Counted from the stretch's first letter, positions 32,823 to 43,207 are shown. The stretch: 64,000 bases of DNA from an uncultured Bacilli bacterium (GCA_934098525.1 CAKONZ010000007.1:16769-80768), one strand, 5' to 3'. Notes: generated by a model from the letters alone, not told the origin. Program-made: numbers and translations.

Positions 32823-33842
32823 ATGAAATTTAAAAACGTCAATATTAAAAAAGAAGAAAAAAGAATGAAAAAAGGTTTAATTATAGGAATTATAATAATG
32901 GCCTTATCATTTGCAATATTTTACTTAGGTTTTAAAAAAATTGATGATGCAGAAAAAAATATGGAAGACCTACACACAATAATAATAAAAAATGATGATA
33001 AAAAAAGTGATAAAAGATCATACGTAACATCTACAAAGAATCCTTACAAATTTGCAGTATATAAAGACACTACTGATGCTTATTACTTTGTTACAGATGG
33101 AAAATATCTTTATGTAGCATACTTATCAGAAATATATGCTAATAGTATAACATCAGATAATCCTCAAACAGTTAAAATAGAAGGAACAACAAAATTAACA
33201 CCTAAAGATGTAAAAGAAATAGCAATTGATACATATAACGAAATATTTGAATTAGAAGATGCTGAAAAATTAACTCTAGCAGATTATAATAACTATTTTG
33301 GTGAAGTATATTTAGATACAATAGAAGCATCAGATGAAGAAGGCTTTTACTTTGCAATGGGAGTTATAGTTTTTGCAGTAGGATTAGTGTTAATCATAGT
33401 AAATGCAATAAGAAATATATCTTATAAAAACAAATTAAAAAAATTCACACAATCTGATGTAGATAAATACGACAAAGAAATGGAAGATGAAGAATCATTC
33501 TATTATGAAAAATCTAAATTATATTTAACACCTAATTATATAATTAACTTTGGAACAAAATTTAGTATTATTAACTATAAAGATATAGTTTGGGTATATC
33601 CATATGAACATAGAACAAATGGAATAAAAGATAACCAATCAATTATAGTAAAAGATAAATTTGGCAAAACTACAACAGTAGCATCTCTAGCATTAATAAC
33701 AAAAGCCAAAAAAGAAGAATTTAATGAAATATTAAATACAATAATAAGTAAAAATAGTAACATGTTAGTAGGATATACACCTGAAAATATAAGTAAATAT
33801 AAAGAAATATCTAAATTAAATAAAGATTTAGGAATCAAATAA
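32823..33842 (+). CDS. two-TM membrane protein of unknown function (DUF6709-like)
   Basis: The 339-residue protein has a transmembrane helix near residues 20-38, an ectodomain of about 130 residues, a second helix near 180-200 (FAMGVIVFAVGLVLIIV) and a cytoplasmic C-terminal domain rich in beta strands (YLTPNYIINFGTKFSIINYKD). The shape resembles DUF6709 proteins. ATG 32823 follows GGGTGATGAT; ATG 32802 lies in the promoter. Single gene, function unknown. Confidence 0.6.
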   Translation: MKFKNVNIKKEEKRMKKGLIIGIIIMALSFAIFYLGFKKIDDAEKNMEDLHTIIIKNDDKKSDKRSYVTSTKNPYKFAVYKDTTDAYYFVTDGKYLYVAYLSEIYANSITSDNPQTVKIEGTTKLTPKDVKEIAIDTYNEIFELEDAEKLTLADYNNYFGEVYLDTIEASDEEGFYFAMGVIVFAVGLVLIIVNAIRNISYKNKLKKFTQSDVDKYDKEMEDEESFYYEKSKLYLTPNYIINFGTKFSIINYKDIVWVYPYEHRTNGIKDNQSIIVKDKFGKTTTVASLALITKAKKEEFNEILNTIISKNSNMLVGYTPENISKYKEISKLNKDLGIK

Positions 33843-33864
33843 AACAGTTTTTACTGTTTTTTTT
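33841..33864 (+). terminator. terminator
   Basis: AAAACAGT (33841-33848) pairs with ACTGTTTT (33853-33860), followed by T residues. Confidence 0.8.
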
Positions 33865-33984
33865 CTTGTTTAAAAAAAATATAAAGTAGGCATGAAATAT
33901 TGTAACAATAAAATTACTAGAAAACTAACAAATAATTAACTTTTTGAAATTTAGATGTTATAATCTAAGTATATGGAGGTAAAA

Positions 33985-34479
33985 ATGGATAAATCAAGAA
34001 AAGATCATCTAAGCTGGGACGAATATTTTATGGCGGTTGCCAAACTATCTGCTAAAAGAAGTAAAGACCCAAACACACAAGTAGGGGCATGTATTGTTGG
34101 ATCTGACAATAGAATTATATCAATCGGATATAATGGGGCACCAAATGGTTATAATGACAAAGCATTTCCATGGGAAAGAACAGGAGAACCACTAAATACA
34201 AAATATTTATATGTAGTACACGCTGAAAGAAACGCAATACTAAATTATAGAGGAAATAAAAAAGACTTTGAAAATGCCAAGGTATACGTTGATTTATTCC
34301 CATGTAATGAATGTGCAAAAGAAATAATTCAATCTGGTATAAAAGAAGTTGTCTATTTATCTGACAAATATAAAGATACCAATGAGACAAAAGCATCAAA
34401 AAAATTATTTGATACATGTGGTGTAAAATATAGACAATTAATAATTGAAAAAGAAATAACAATAGATTTAAGCAAATAA
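33985..34479 (+). CDS. comEB: dCMP deaminase (ComEB family)
   Basis: The 164-residue zinc deaminase has HAERNAI and PCNEC as zinc and catalytic motifs, and SKDPNTQVGACIV at the N-terminus. It converts dCMP to dUMP, feeding thymidylate synthesis. ATG 33985 follows ATGGAGGTAAA; the in-frame ATG 33973 overlaps the ribosome-binding site. A convergent terminator is shared with the minus-strand gene downstream. Confidence 0.88.
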   Translation: MDKSRKDHLSWDEYFMAVAKLSAKRSKDPNTQVGACIVGSDNRIISIGYNGAPNGYNDKAFPWERTGEPLNTKYLYVVHAERNAILNYRGNKKDFENAKVYVDLFPCNECAKEIIQSGIKEVVYLSDKYKDTNETKASKKLFDTCGVKYRQLIIEKEITIDLSK

Positions 34480-34503
34480 AAAGACATTTAAATGTCTTTT
34501 TTT
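34478..34503. terminator. bidirectional terminator
   Basis: The perfect palindrome AAAAGACATTT/AAATGTCTTTT serves both the dCMP deaminase gene (+) and the convergent NlpC/P60 gene (-). Confidence 0.85.
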
Positions 34504-35863
34504 AATACCACATAGCAGTATATAAACCATCACCATCATATAAAGTATCCATATAGGTAATAAAATCAAAATTTTTATTAACGGTCTTCTTGTTATAAGT
34601 CTTAATAACAACACCACCATATTCAGGTAATGATTCAGCAACATATAAATTAGTATCATCAACCCCAACTATAATAGCTATATGACCCCAATAAGAAATC
34701 AAATCTCCTGCCTTAGCATTACTAGCAACTTCATAATCAATTCTATGAACAATTTCCTGATTGTTCATAATTAATGAAGAATCAAGAGTATAATCAGCAC
34801 CGACATCACCAACATCGATACCTCCATTTATTAAAGTCCATGTAACAAAACCACTACAATCCAAACCATTAGAATTCTTTCCACCAGATACATACTTACT
34901 CCAAAAGTCTTCATAATTAGTAAGAGGACAACCCCACATAGCAGGACCTGCAAAACTCTTTTCAATTGTATCATACTTATCAACACTTAAATATAAACCT
35001 TTATGATAATATCTACCTTCACCATCAACATAATTAGTACCAGTATTATGTAATCTACCATTTTCAAAAAAATAATCTATTCTATAAGGAAAATCAAGTG
35101 TTAAAAATCTAGCAGCCTCAACAACAGCAGCTCTCGTTTTATATCCTCCAACATTTTTAATCTTATAATCCAAAATCTCATCAATTAAATGTGCTTCTTC
35201 CTTTGTATAAGCATTACACCATAAATATTCTTTCTTATCATTATAATGTTCTGGTCTAACAACAAGTTTATCAGTAACAACAACCTCTACGTTTTTAATC
35301 AAATTATTAATACTTATAGTAATATTAGCCTTACCAGCCTTATTACCAGTAACAACTCCATTAGAAACAGTTGCAACACCATCATCAGATGAAGTCCATT
35401 TCAAATTATTTTTCATAGCATAAGTAACTAAATTATACTTAATTTCCTCTTTTTGTCCCACAGCCAAATATATTTTTTCTTTGTTAACAGTCAAAGAAGA
35501 TAATTTATATTTATTATTGTTATCAAAAACCTCTTTAATTTCATTATTACCATTCTTTAAATAAATATATTTATTACCATCACTAATATCAAAAATACAC
35601 TTATCATCATCAATTAACTTCCAATTAGAATCATTTGTATTAGGAATAATTTCAGTATTCGAAACAAAACAATAATTATTTTTTAAAAGAATACTAGAAC
35701 CCTTAGAAAAACTAATAATTAATTCTTTATCATCCTTATATATATTACTTATAGATGGAAAATTACTTAAAGAAGTAAATAATAAAAATATACCTGTAGA
35801 CAATGATATTAAGGAAAGAGCTAATATAACTAATGCTAATGAAGTATAACTGTTCTTTTTCAT
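34502..35863 (-). CDS. secreted NlpC/P60-type cell-wall peptidase with a Big_2 domain
   Basis: The 453-residue product has an N-terminal signal anchor (about residues 10-32), an N-terminal beta domain, a bacterial Ig-like (Big_2) domain around 120-200 (LTVNKEKIYLAVGQ...WTSSDDGVATVSNGVVTG) and a C-terminal papain-like domain. The catalytic Cys is in NGLDCSGFVTWTL and the His in YWGHIAIIVG. Such enzymes cut stem peptides in peptidoglycan. It runs against its neighbours and starts at 35863 after GGTGAGAGT. Unusually, its catalytic domain is preceded by a long spacer (residues 200-330) of unknown fold. Confidence 0.78.
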   Translation of the reverse strand: MKKNSYTSLALVILALSLISLSTGIFLLFTSLSNFPSISNIYKDDKELIISFSKGSSILLKNNYCFVSNTEIIPNTNDSNWKLIDDDKCIFDISDGNKYIYLKNGNNEIKEVFDNNNKYKLSSLTVNKEKIYLAVGQKEEIKYNLVTYAMKNNLKWTSSDDGVATVSNGVVTGNKAGKANITISINNLIKNVEVVVTDKLVVRPEHYNDKKEYLWCNAYTKEEAHLIDEILDYKIKNVGGYKTRAAVVEAARFLTLDFPYRIDYFFENGRLHNTGTNYVDGEGRYYHKGLYLSVDKYDTIEKSFAGPAMWGCPLTNYEDFWSKYVSGGKNSNGLDCSGFVTWTLINGGIDVGDVGADYTLDSSLIMNNQEIVHRIDYEVASNAKAGDLISYWGHIAIIVGVDDTNLYVAESLPEYGGVVIKTYNKKTVNKNFDFITYMDTLYDGDGLYTAMWY

Positions 35864-35983
35864 ACTCTCACCACAATACTATCTATAGTTAAATTTTACC
35901 ATTTGTATACCAATAATACAACATAAAAAAATAAAAAAAACAGAAAAATATGTTATAATAAAAATATAAAATATGGAGGATAT

Positions 35984-36673
35984 ATGAATACAAAAGAACT
36001 AGAAAATATGTTTTGCGTAAAAAAAGGATGTGATCACGGTCCAGCACCAATTCCAGAAGAAGGAAAATGGGTACAAGCAAAAGAAATAAAAGATATTTCA
36101 GGATTCACTCATGGAGTAGGTTGGTGTGCACCACAACAAGGAGCATGCAAACTAACACTAAACATAAAAGATGGCATAATTAAAGAAGCCCTAATTGAAA
36201 CAGTTGGTTGCAGTGGGATGACTCAATCAGCAGCAATGGCTGGAGAAATCTTAACAGGAAAAACACTACTTGAAGCCTTAAATACTGACTTAGTATGTGA
36301 TGCTATAAATACAGCAATGAGAGAATTATTTTTACAAATAGTATATGGTAGAAGTCAATCAGCATTTTCTGATAACGGTCTTCCAATTGGAGCAGGTTTA
36401 GAAGACTTAGGAAAAAACAAAAGAAGTCAAATAGGAACTATATACTCAACTCAAGAAAAAGGAGTTAGATACCTAGAAGTAGCAGAAGGATATGTTTTAT
36501 CATTAGGATTAGATGAAAATAACGAAGTAATAGGATACAAATATATTAATTTTGGAAAATTCATGAACCTATACAAAAATAAAAAACCACTAGAAGAAGC
36601 AATAAAAGAAGCAACAGGTACATATGGCAGATATGATGAAGCTAAAAAATATATAGATCCAAGAGAGGAATAA
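35984..36673 (+). CDS. IscU/NifU-like iron-sulfur scaffold-type protein partnered with GGGtGRT protein
   Basis: The 229-residue protein contains Cys-rich motifs CVKKGCDHG, VGWCAPQQGACKL and ETVGCSGMTQSAAMAGE, the last resembling the IscU/TSCPD fold with its cluster-binding Cys. It is followed after two bases by the GGGtGRT gene, a fixed pair in anaerobic Bacillota. The biochemical role of the pair is not established; iron-sulfur handling is inferred from cysteines and family naming. Confidence 0.75.
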   Translation: MNTKELENMFCVKKGCDHGPAPIPEEGKWVQAKEIKDISGFTHGVGWCAPQQGACKLTLNIKDGIIKEALIETVGCSGMTQSAAMAGEILTGKTLLEALNTDLVCDAINTAMRELFLQIVYGRSQSAFSDNGLPIGAGLEDLGKNKRSQIGTIYSTQEKGVRYLEVAEGYVLSLGLDENNEVIGYKYINFGKFMNLYKNKKPLEEAIKEATGTYGRYDEAKKYIDPREE

Positions 36674-36675
36674 TT

Positions 36676-37680
36676 ATGGAATTGTTTGAAAGTTATGATA
36701 GAAGAATTGACCAAATAGAATTATTATTTAAAAAATACAATATAAAAGATTTTAATGAAGCTAAAGAAATATGCTTATCACATGGTTTTGATCCGGAAAA
36801 AATAGTAAAAGGAATACAACCAATATGCTTTAATGACGCAGTATGGGCTTATACTTTAGGAGCTGCAATAGCCATAAAAGAAAAATGCACAAAAGCCAGT
36901 GAAGCTGCTCTAAAAATAGGAGAAGCATTACAATCATTTTGTATCAAGGGCTCTGTTTCAGACATTAGAAATGTAGGTATAGGTCATGGTAATCTTGCTT
37001 CAATGTTATTAAAAGAAGAAACATCATGTTTTGCTTTCCTTGCAGGACACGAATCATTCGCAGCAGCAGAAGGTGCAATAGGTATAGTAAACAATGCTAA
37101 TAAGGTTAGAAAAACACCTCTAAAAATCATACTAAATGGTTTAGGTAAAGATGCTGCTCAAATAATATCTAGAATAAATGGTTTCACATATGTACAAACA
37201 AAATTTGATTATAATCAAAACGAATTAAAAATAATAAAACAAATACCATATTCTAACACTGAAAGAAAAAATGTTTTATGCTATGGAGCAGATGACGTAA
37301 GAGAAGGCGTAGCGATAATGCAACATGAAAAAGTAGATGTTTCAATTACAGGTAACTCTACAAATCCAACTCGTTTTCAACATCCAGTAGCAGGAATTTA
37401 CAAAAAAGAATGTGAAGAAAACAATAAAAAATATTTTTCAGTTGCCTCAGGCGGTGGAACAGGAAGAACCCTTCATCCCGATAATATGGCAGCAGGACCA
37501 GCAAGCTATGGACTTACAGACACAATGGGAAGGATGCATAGCAATGTTCAATTTGCCGGATCATCTTCTGTACCTGCTCATGTTGAAATGATGGGACTTA
37601 TAGGAATGGGAAATAATCCAATGGTCGGAGCAACAGTAGCAATTTCTGTAGCAGTTGAAGAATCATTAAAAAAAGCTTAG
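36676..37680 (+). CDS. GGGtGRT protein
   Basis: The 334-residue product carries the family signature SGGGTGRTLHPDN near residue 250, with YDRRIDQIE at the start, GIGHGNLASMLL and GHESFAAAEGAIGIVN. The family is named after this motif and always sits next to the IscU-like protein encoded just upstream. Function unknown. ATG follows AGAGAGGAATAATT. A terminator overlaps its stop codon. Confidence 0.9.
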   Translation: MELFESYDRRIDQIELLFKKYNIKDFNEAKEICLSHGFDPEKIVKGIQPICFNDAVWAYTLGAAIAIKEKCTKASEAALKIGEALQSFCIKGSVSDIRNVGIGHGNLASMLLKEETSCFAFLAGHESFAAAEGAIGIVNNANKVRKTPLKIILNGLGKDAAQIISRINGFTYVQTKFDYNQNELKIIKQIPYSNTERKNVLCYGADDVREGVAIMQHEKVDVSITGNSTNPTRFQHPVAGIYKKECEENNKKYFSVASGGGTGRTLHPDNMAAGPASYGLTDTMGRMHSNVQFAGSSSVPAHVEMMGLIGMGNNPMVGATVAISVAVEESLKKA

Positions 37681-37689
37681 GCTTTTTTT
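37671..37689 (+). terminator. terminator at the GGGtGRT gene end
   Basis: AAAAGC (37671-37676), loop TTAG (the stop codon region), GCTTTTTTT. Confidence 0.75.
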
Positions 37690-37747
37690 ATTTGATATTT
37701 TAATAATTTAGTGTATAATGTAGTTATTAGAAATTTGAGGTGTAAAT

Positions 37748-39397
37748 ATGACATTAAAAGAATATAGTGATTTTTTAATACCAAATGTTGAACATGATTA
37801 TTTATATTATGAAAAAAAATATCCAGAAAGAAATCTAAAAGAAGGAGCAATGGTTACAAGATTTGCGCCATCTCCTACAGGCTTTGTTCATATGGGATCT
37901 TTATATACATCATTTTCAGATTTACAATTAGCCAAACAAACTAATGGTATAGCGTATTTAAGAATTGAAGATACAGATCAAAAAAGAGAAGTAGAAAATG
38001 GCATTGAAGGAATAATAAAAGATTTTGAATCATTAGGAATATCTTGGGATGAAGGTCCTATATATGGAGGAAATTATGGACCTTATGTTCAAAGCGAAAG
38101 AAAAGATATATATCGTGCCTATGCTAAAAAATTAATAGAAGAATCCCTAGCGTATCCTTGTTTCTGTTCAGCTGAAGATTTAAAAGAAATTAGAGAAATT
38201 CAAGAACTAAATAAAGAAAGAATCGGATACTATGGTACATGGGCAAAATGCCGTAATATACCAATGGAAGAAGCAATAAGAAGAATAGAAGCAAATGAAA
38301 AATACATAATAAGATTAAAATCTCAAGGAAACTTCAATAACAAAATAATTCTTGAAGACTGCATCAAAGGAAATATCGAAATGCCAGAAAATGATATGGA
38401 CATAGTAATAATAAAATCAGATGGTTTACCAACATATCATTTTGCTCATGCTATTGATGATCATCTAATGCATACAACTCATGTAATAAGAGGAGATGAA
38501 TGGGTTTCATCATATCCAATCCATCATGAATTATTTAATCTTTTAGGATTTAAACGTCCAAAATATGCTCATATTGCTCCAATAACAATAAGAGAAAATG
38601 AAACAGTCAGAAAACTATCAAAAAGAAAAGACAAAGAAGCAGCTATAAGTTATTACTATAACTTAGGAATTCCTACTGAAGTAATAAGATTATATCTAGC
38701 AACTGTTAATAACTCTTCATTTGAAGAATGGTATACAGAAAATCCTAAACTAACTATAGATGACTATAACTTTACATTTGATAAAATGCCAGTAGGGGGA
38801 TCACTATTCGATATAAATAAACTAATAAGTATATCAAAAATATATTTTGGAAACCTATCAAAAGAACAACTATATGAAGGATTAATAAAATATACAAAAT
38901 CATTTGACAAAGAGTTCTTTGATATATTAACAAACAATAAAGAATATGCACTAAACGTATTAAATATAGAAAGAGAAAAACCAAATCCAAGAAAAGATAT
39001 ATCATGTTATAAAGATGTAAAAGAATTAAATTGGTATATGTTTGACAAATTATATGAAGAACACGAAAAAACTTACGAATTCATGAAAATAAATGACATA
39101 GAAGAAATAAAAAACATTTTAAAAACATATATAGAAAAATATATAGATTTAGAAACAGATCAAAACACTTGGTTTGATAAAATAAAATCTCTAGCAGAAG
39201 AACTAGGATATGCTAAAGAAGTAAAACTATTCAAAAAAAATCCAGATGAATATAAAGGACACGTTGGAGATGTTGCAACTGTTCTAAGAGTAGTATTAAC
39301 TACAAAAAATCAAACACCTGATTTATATGAAATAATGAAAGTTTTATCAAAAGAAGAAGTAATAAAAAGATACGAAAATTTTATAAAAAATAATTAA
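37748..39397 (+). CDS. gltX: glutamyl-tRNA synthetase
   Basis: A class I aminoacyl-tRNA synthetase of 549 residues. The HIGH-type motif is in RFAPSPTGFVHMGSL and KMSKS is KLSKRKDKEA; YLRIEDTDQKREV and GDEWVSSYPIHHELF are further GluRS signatures. The catalytic start lies about 35 residues further in than usual because of an N-terminal extension (SDFLIPNVEHDYLYYEKKYP), a form seen in some Bacillota. ATG follows GAGGTGTAAAT. Whether it charges tRNA-Gln as well cannot be told here. Confidence 0.93.
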   Translation: MTLKEYSDFLIPNVEHDYLYYEKKYPERNLKEGAMVTRFAPSPTGFVHMGSLYTSFSDLQLAKQTNGIAYLRIEDTDQKREVENGIEGIIKDFESLGISWDEGPIYGGNYGPYVQSERKDIYRAYAKKLIEESLAYPCFCSAEDLKEIREIQELNKERIGYYGTWAKCRNIPMEEAIRRIEANEKYIIRLKSQGNFNNKIILEDCIKGNIEMPENDMDIVIIKSDGLPTYHFAHAIDDHLMHTTHVIRGDEWVSSYPIHHELFNLLGFKRPKYAHIAPITIRENETVRKLSKRKDKEAAISYYYNLGIPTEVIRLYLATVNNSSFEEWYTENPKLTIDDYNFTFDKMPVGGSLFDINKLISISKIYFGNLSKEQLYEGLIKYTKSFDKEFFDILTNNKEYALNVLNIEREKPNPRKDISCYKDVKELNWYMFDKLYEEHEKTYEFMKINDIEEIKNILKTYIEKYIDLETDQNTWFDKIKSLAEELGYAKEVKLFKKNPDEYKGHVGDVATVLRVVLTTKNQTPDLYEIMKVLSKEEVIKRYENFIKNN

Positions 39398-39401
39398 CCG
39401 A

Positions 39402-39430
39402 AAGTTCATAAGTAAATTATGAACTTTTTT
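39402..39430 (+). terminator. gltX terminator
   Basis: AAGTTCATAA (39402-39411) pairs perfectly with TTATGAACTT (39417-39426), followed by T residues. Confidence 0.85.
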
Positions 39431-39536
39431 ATTGAAAAAAATATAAAAACCAAAAATGATATGTTATAATTAAAAAGGATAGTAGTGAAAGATAATCATC
39501 TATACCAATAATAAACGTAAGAAAGAAGGAAAAAAT

Positions 39537-40763
39537 ATGGGATTTATTAAAGCATTTTCAGGTGCCTTAAGTGGTACATTAGCAGATCAATGGCAAGATT
39601 TTTATATGCCAAGACAAGATGTTCCTGCAACAGCTGCATTATTTCAAGCAGTACCAAGTGGAACAAACAATGGTAGAGGAGAAAATTATAAAGGAAACGA
39701 CAATATTATTACAAATGGTAGTAAAATTATAGTTCCTGAAAAAACAGCTCTAATTACAATTCAAGATGGCGCTATCACTGGATATGTTGCTGAACCAGGA
39801 GGATTCATATTTAGATCAGATGATCCATCTTCTAAATCAATATTTGCAGGTGATGGAATAATTGGACAACTTGCAGCATCAACTTGGGAAAAAGTTAAAT
39901 TTGGTGGACAACCAGGATCACAACAACTAGCATTTTATATTAACCTAAAAGAAATACCAAATAATAGATTTGGAACTCAATCTGAAATTTATTGGGACGA
40001 TGCATACTTTGGTACACAAGTAGGAGCAGTGACAAGAGGTACATATACATTACAAATAGTTGATCCATTATTATTTGTTAAAAACTTTGTACCAGCTAAA
40101 TACTTACAACCAAACGCTCCAGTATTTGATTTTGCTGACATGGATAACGAAGCAGGTGCTCAATTATTTAATGAAGTTGTTTCAACATTATCAGCAGCAT
40201 TCTCAAATTATACAAACGATCCTTCAAAGGGAAATAGAATCTCTAAAATTCAAGGAGACCAAATTGGATTTGCACAAGCTATGGCTCAAGCTGTAGAAGA
40301 TGCATATCAATGGAAAACAACAAGAGGTTTAGAAATTGTTAAAACAGCAATTTTAGCTATTGAATACGACAATGATACAAAAGAATTAATGAAAGACGTT
40401 AAAAAAGCTGATGCCTTATCAGGAGCTAGAGGTAATGCATTTATGCAACAAGCAGCTGCAAGAGGAATGCAAGCAGCTGGTGAAAATGGTGGTGGCACAG
40501 GTATGGCATTCATGGGAATGGGAATGAATGCAGCTGGTGGAATGATGAACGGAATGCAACAACCTAATACTCAATCAAGTTATCAACCAGCATTTGGACA
40601 ACCACAATCTCAACCAATTAATCCTCAAAACCAACCTCAACAACCAACACAAACAAATGAAGATCCAACTGAAAAACTAATAAATGCTAAAAAATTATTA
40701 GATGCTGGAGTTATTACACAAGAAGATTATGACAAATTAAAAGCTCAAGTTTTAGGATTATAA
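39537..40763 (+). CDS. SPFH-domain protein with C-terminal SHOCT (YdjI-like)
   Basis: The 408-residue protein has an SPFH (stomatin/flotillin-like) domain in the first ~280 residues (WQDFYMPRQDVPATAALFQAV region, FYINLKEIPNNRFGT, YTLQIVDPLLFVKNFVP). A Gly/Met- then Gln/Pro-rich linker and a SHOCT motif (KLLDAGVITQEDYDKLKAQ) follow. It has no transmembrane helix of its own. The family is labelled virion core protein in some databases but belongs to bacterial membrane-microdomain clusters such as ydjGHI of Bacillus. The zinc-ribbon membrane protein gene follows three bases later. Confidence 0.8.
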   Translation: MGFIKAFSGALSGTLADQWQDFYMPRQDVPATAALFQAVPSGTNNGRGENYKGNDNIITNGSKIIVPEKTALITIQDGAITGYVAEPGGFIFRSDDPSSKSIFAGDGIIGQLAASTWEKVKFGGQPGSQQLAFYINLKEIPNNRFGTQSEIYWDDAYFGTQVGAVTRGTYTLQIVDPLLFVKNFVPAKYLQPNAPVFDFADMDNEAGAQLFNEVVSTLSAAFSNYTNDPSKGNRISKIQGDQIGFAQAMAQAVEDAYQWKTTRGLEIVKTAILAIEYDNDTKELMKDVKKADALSGARGNAFMQQAAARGMQAAGENGGGTGMAFMGMGMNAAGGMMNGMQQPNTQSSYQPAFGQPQSQPINPQNQPQQPTQTNEDPTEKLINAKKLLDAGVITQEDYDKLKAQVLGL

Positions 40764-40766
40764 AAT

Positions 40767-42263
40767 ATGGATGAAAAAGATATAATCCCTAATGAACAAG
40801 CAAATCAAAATATAAAAATTGTTAAAACAGACGTTGACTCACATGATGGACAAAATAAATGTCCAAAATGTGGAGCAACAGATATTTCAACAAATACTCA
40901 AAACGGAAAACTAAGATGTAATTTCTGTCGTTATGAATTTGAACCTGAAAAAATAACAGGAATGGAAGAAAATATCAAAAACCTAGAAGGACAAATTATA
41001 GGATCAGGAGCTCAAGATATAGTAGCAGACACAAAAGACATCCTAACATTTAAATGTAGTAGTTGTGGTGCCGAGGTAGTAATAGACACATCTTCTCAAT
41101 CAGGAGCAAGATGTCACTGGTGTAGAAATACATTATCAGTAAATCAACAAATTCCAAATGGTAGTGTTCCAGATGTAGTTTTACCATTCACTGTAAGTAA
41201 AGAAAACGCAAAAACAGAAATAGAAAAATTTGTAGGTAAAAGAAAATTTTATGCTCATCCAAAATTTAGACAAGAATTTACAACAAATAATATCATGGGA
41301 GTATATTTCCCTTATATGATAGTAGATGTAAATGCTCATGCCAAACTAATAGGACAAGGAGAACATAAAATAAGAGAATACACCGTTGGTAGTGACAATA
41401 ATAGAAAAACATACTATGATGCTGATTTATACCATGTAGAAAGAGACTTTGATATAACAATTAATGGACTATCAATAGAATCAAACTCTGATAGATTAAA
41501 TATAAATTCAAAAGAGAAAACAAACAATATTATTAATTCAATAATGCCGTTTGACATAGAAAACTGTGTTAAATATAATGCAAATTACCTAAAAGGTTAT
41601 ACATCTGAAAGAAGAGATACAAACATTGAACAATTAAAAACAATTGTTGATACACAAGCAAAAGATATAGCAAGATACGCTGCAAATGATACACTAGGAG
41701 AATACGATAGAGGTGTAGCATGGGCTAATGAACAATTTGACATAAAGGGACAACAATGGAGAGCTGCTTACTTACCAGTATGGCTATACAGCTATCAAGA
41801 AGTGAAAAAAGATAAAAAATTATTACACTATGTAGCAGTAAACGCCAGAACAAAAGAAACAATGGGTAGTGTTCCAATTCATATGCCAAAACTATTATTA
41901 ATTTCATTTCTAATAGAAATTATTGGTTTATTATTAATGTTATTTGTAGACTGGGATTACAGTTGGTTATTCTTGTCACTCGGTATAATATATTTTCTAA
42001 TTATTCATAGCAAATATAGAAATACTGGTGCTAGACATTCATATGAAACACAAACTGAAAAAGACATGCGAAACTTAAAATCAACAGATGACTTTATAAA
42101 AACAGAAAAAGGATTATCAAATTCAATGATCGAAGGGGCTAATAATAAAAGATTAGAAGGTAATTCCAATAGAGGATTAACAAATAAAATTAGCTCATTA
42201 ACAGGAAATGATAAAGTTGTCAATTTTATAAAAAATAACATTGATAATAGAGGAGGTAAATAA
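40767..42263 (+). CDS. zinc-ribbon membrane protein (YdjG/TFIIB-type ribbon)
   Basis: The 498-residue protein has two zinc ribbons, CPKCGATD...CNFC near residue 32 and CSSCGAEV...CHWC near 95, a central soluble domain, and two adjacent transmembrane helices around residues 370-412, followed by a cytoplasmic tail. It matches proteins that accompany the SPFH partner in YdjG-type operons, probably as membrane anchor. Its stop overlaps the next ATG by one base (TAATG). Confidence 0.75.
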   Translation: MDEKDIIPNEQANQNIKIVKTDVDSHDGQNKCPKCGATDISTNTQNGKLRCNFCRYEFEPEKITGMEENIKNLEGQIIGSGAQDIVADTKDILTFKCSSCGAEVVIDTSSQSGARCHWCRNTLSVNQQIPNGSVPDVVLPFTVSKENAKTEIEKFVGKRKFYAHPKFRQEFTTNNIMGVYFPYMIVDVNAHAKLIGQGEHKIREYTVGSDNNRKTYYDADLYHVERDFDITINGLSIESNSDRLNINSKEKTNNIINSIMPFDIENCVKYNANYLKGYTSERRDTNIEQLKTIVDTQAKDIARYAANDTLGEYDRGVAWANEQFDIKGQQWRAAYLPVWLYSYQEVKKDKKLLHYVAVNARTKETMGSVPIHMPKLLLISFLIEIIGLLLMLFVDWDYSWLFLSLGIIYFLIIHSKYRNTGARHSYETQTEKDMRNLKSTDDFIKTEKGLSNSMIEGANNKRLEGNSNRGLTNKISSLTGNDKVVNFIKNNIDNRGGK

Positions 42264-43141
42264 TGATTTGTCCAAAATGTGGTACTAACAACAATGACGG
42301 ATCAAGTTTTTGTATAAGATGTGGTGCTAACTTAATAGAAAACAATATGACACCACAACCAAATAATAATGTACAAAATAATGAATATTTAGAACAACCT
42401 ATAAATCAACCAATGAATAATCAAACTGTTCAACCTCAAATAAATTCTTTGTCATATCAACAACCAATTAATAGTGTTAATAATACTCAATTAGATTATT
42501 TTAATTACATGTTCAATGCTTTCTTAAAACCAGTTGAATGTTTTAAAAAAGAAGAAAATAAATTTAACGATACTAAGACATCAATTATTTTTAGTAGTAT
42601 TATTGCTGTTATTATTATGATAATAAATCTAATAAAAACAATGATTTCTGCTATTTTAACAAAATCATTTGACTATACAACTTTTAAAACAAAAACAACA
42701 ATTGATTTCAGTAAACTAAAAGACTTAAATTATATAGATTTAATAGGTAAACAACTATTAATATACGCAGGAATAATCTTAGTTATTGCATTAGTTTATT
42801 ATTTAGCATCTTTAGTAATAAAAAAACAAACTATCTTTACTAAAATGTTAGCAATATCAGCTACTTCAGTTATGCCATTTGTAATATTAGGTATGGTAAT
42901 ATCTCCAATTTTAGGTAAAATATGGACACCATTATCAATCATATCACTAGTAATCGGAGTAGTTTATTCACTATTAATTTTTATCACACTAATAAACAAA
43001 GATATTACTTTTGATAATGAAGATAAAAAAATATATTTTAATCTTGTATGTTTATCAATTTTAGGAAGTGCTTTATATTATGTATATATAAAACTATTAA
43101 TAAGTAGCAAAGTAAGTGATTTATTAGACTTCTTTGGTTAA
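42263..43141 (+). CDS. zinc-ribbon plus Yip1-like multi-pass membrane protein
   Basis: The 292-residue product starts with a zinc ribbon (CPKCGTNN...CIRCGANL), then a Gln/Asn/Pro-rich linker and five or six hydrophobic helices in the C-terminal 180 residues, in the style of Yip1-like proteins. ATG 42263 follows AGAGGAGGTAAATA. It is third in the SPFH operon and ends at a terminator. Function unknown. Confidence 0.65.
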   Translation: MICPKCGTNNNDGSSFCIRCGANLIENNMTPQPNNNVQNNEYLEQPINQPMNNQTVQPQINSLSYQQPINSVNNTQLDYFNYMFNAFLKPVECFKKEENKFNDTKTSIIFSSIIAVIIMIINLIKTMISAILTKSFDYTTFKTKTTIDFSKLKDLNYIDLIGKQLLIYAGIILVIALVYYLASLVIKKQTIFTKMLAISATSVMPFVILGMVISPILGKIWTPLSIISLVIGVVYSLLIFITLINKDITFDNEDKKIYFNLVCLSILGSALYYVYIKLLISSKVSDLLDFFG

Positions 43142-43163
43142 AAAACTAATCAAAAAATATATA

Positions 43164-43190
43164 AGCAACTAAGGTTTTGGTTGCTTTTTT
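43164..43190 (+). terminator. terminator after the Yip1-like gene
   Basis: AGCAAC (43164-43169) pairs with GTTGCT (43180-43185), followed by T residues. Confidence 0.7.
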
Positions 43191-43207
43191 AAAAAGGAAG
43201 TGAAAAA

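Noticed and set aside
39537..40763. Phage or virus gene because the family is named virion core protein
   Set aside because: It is an SPFH-SHOCT protein in a zinc-ribbon membrane operon; no phage structural genes are nearby.
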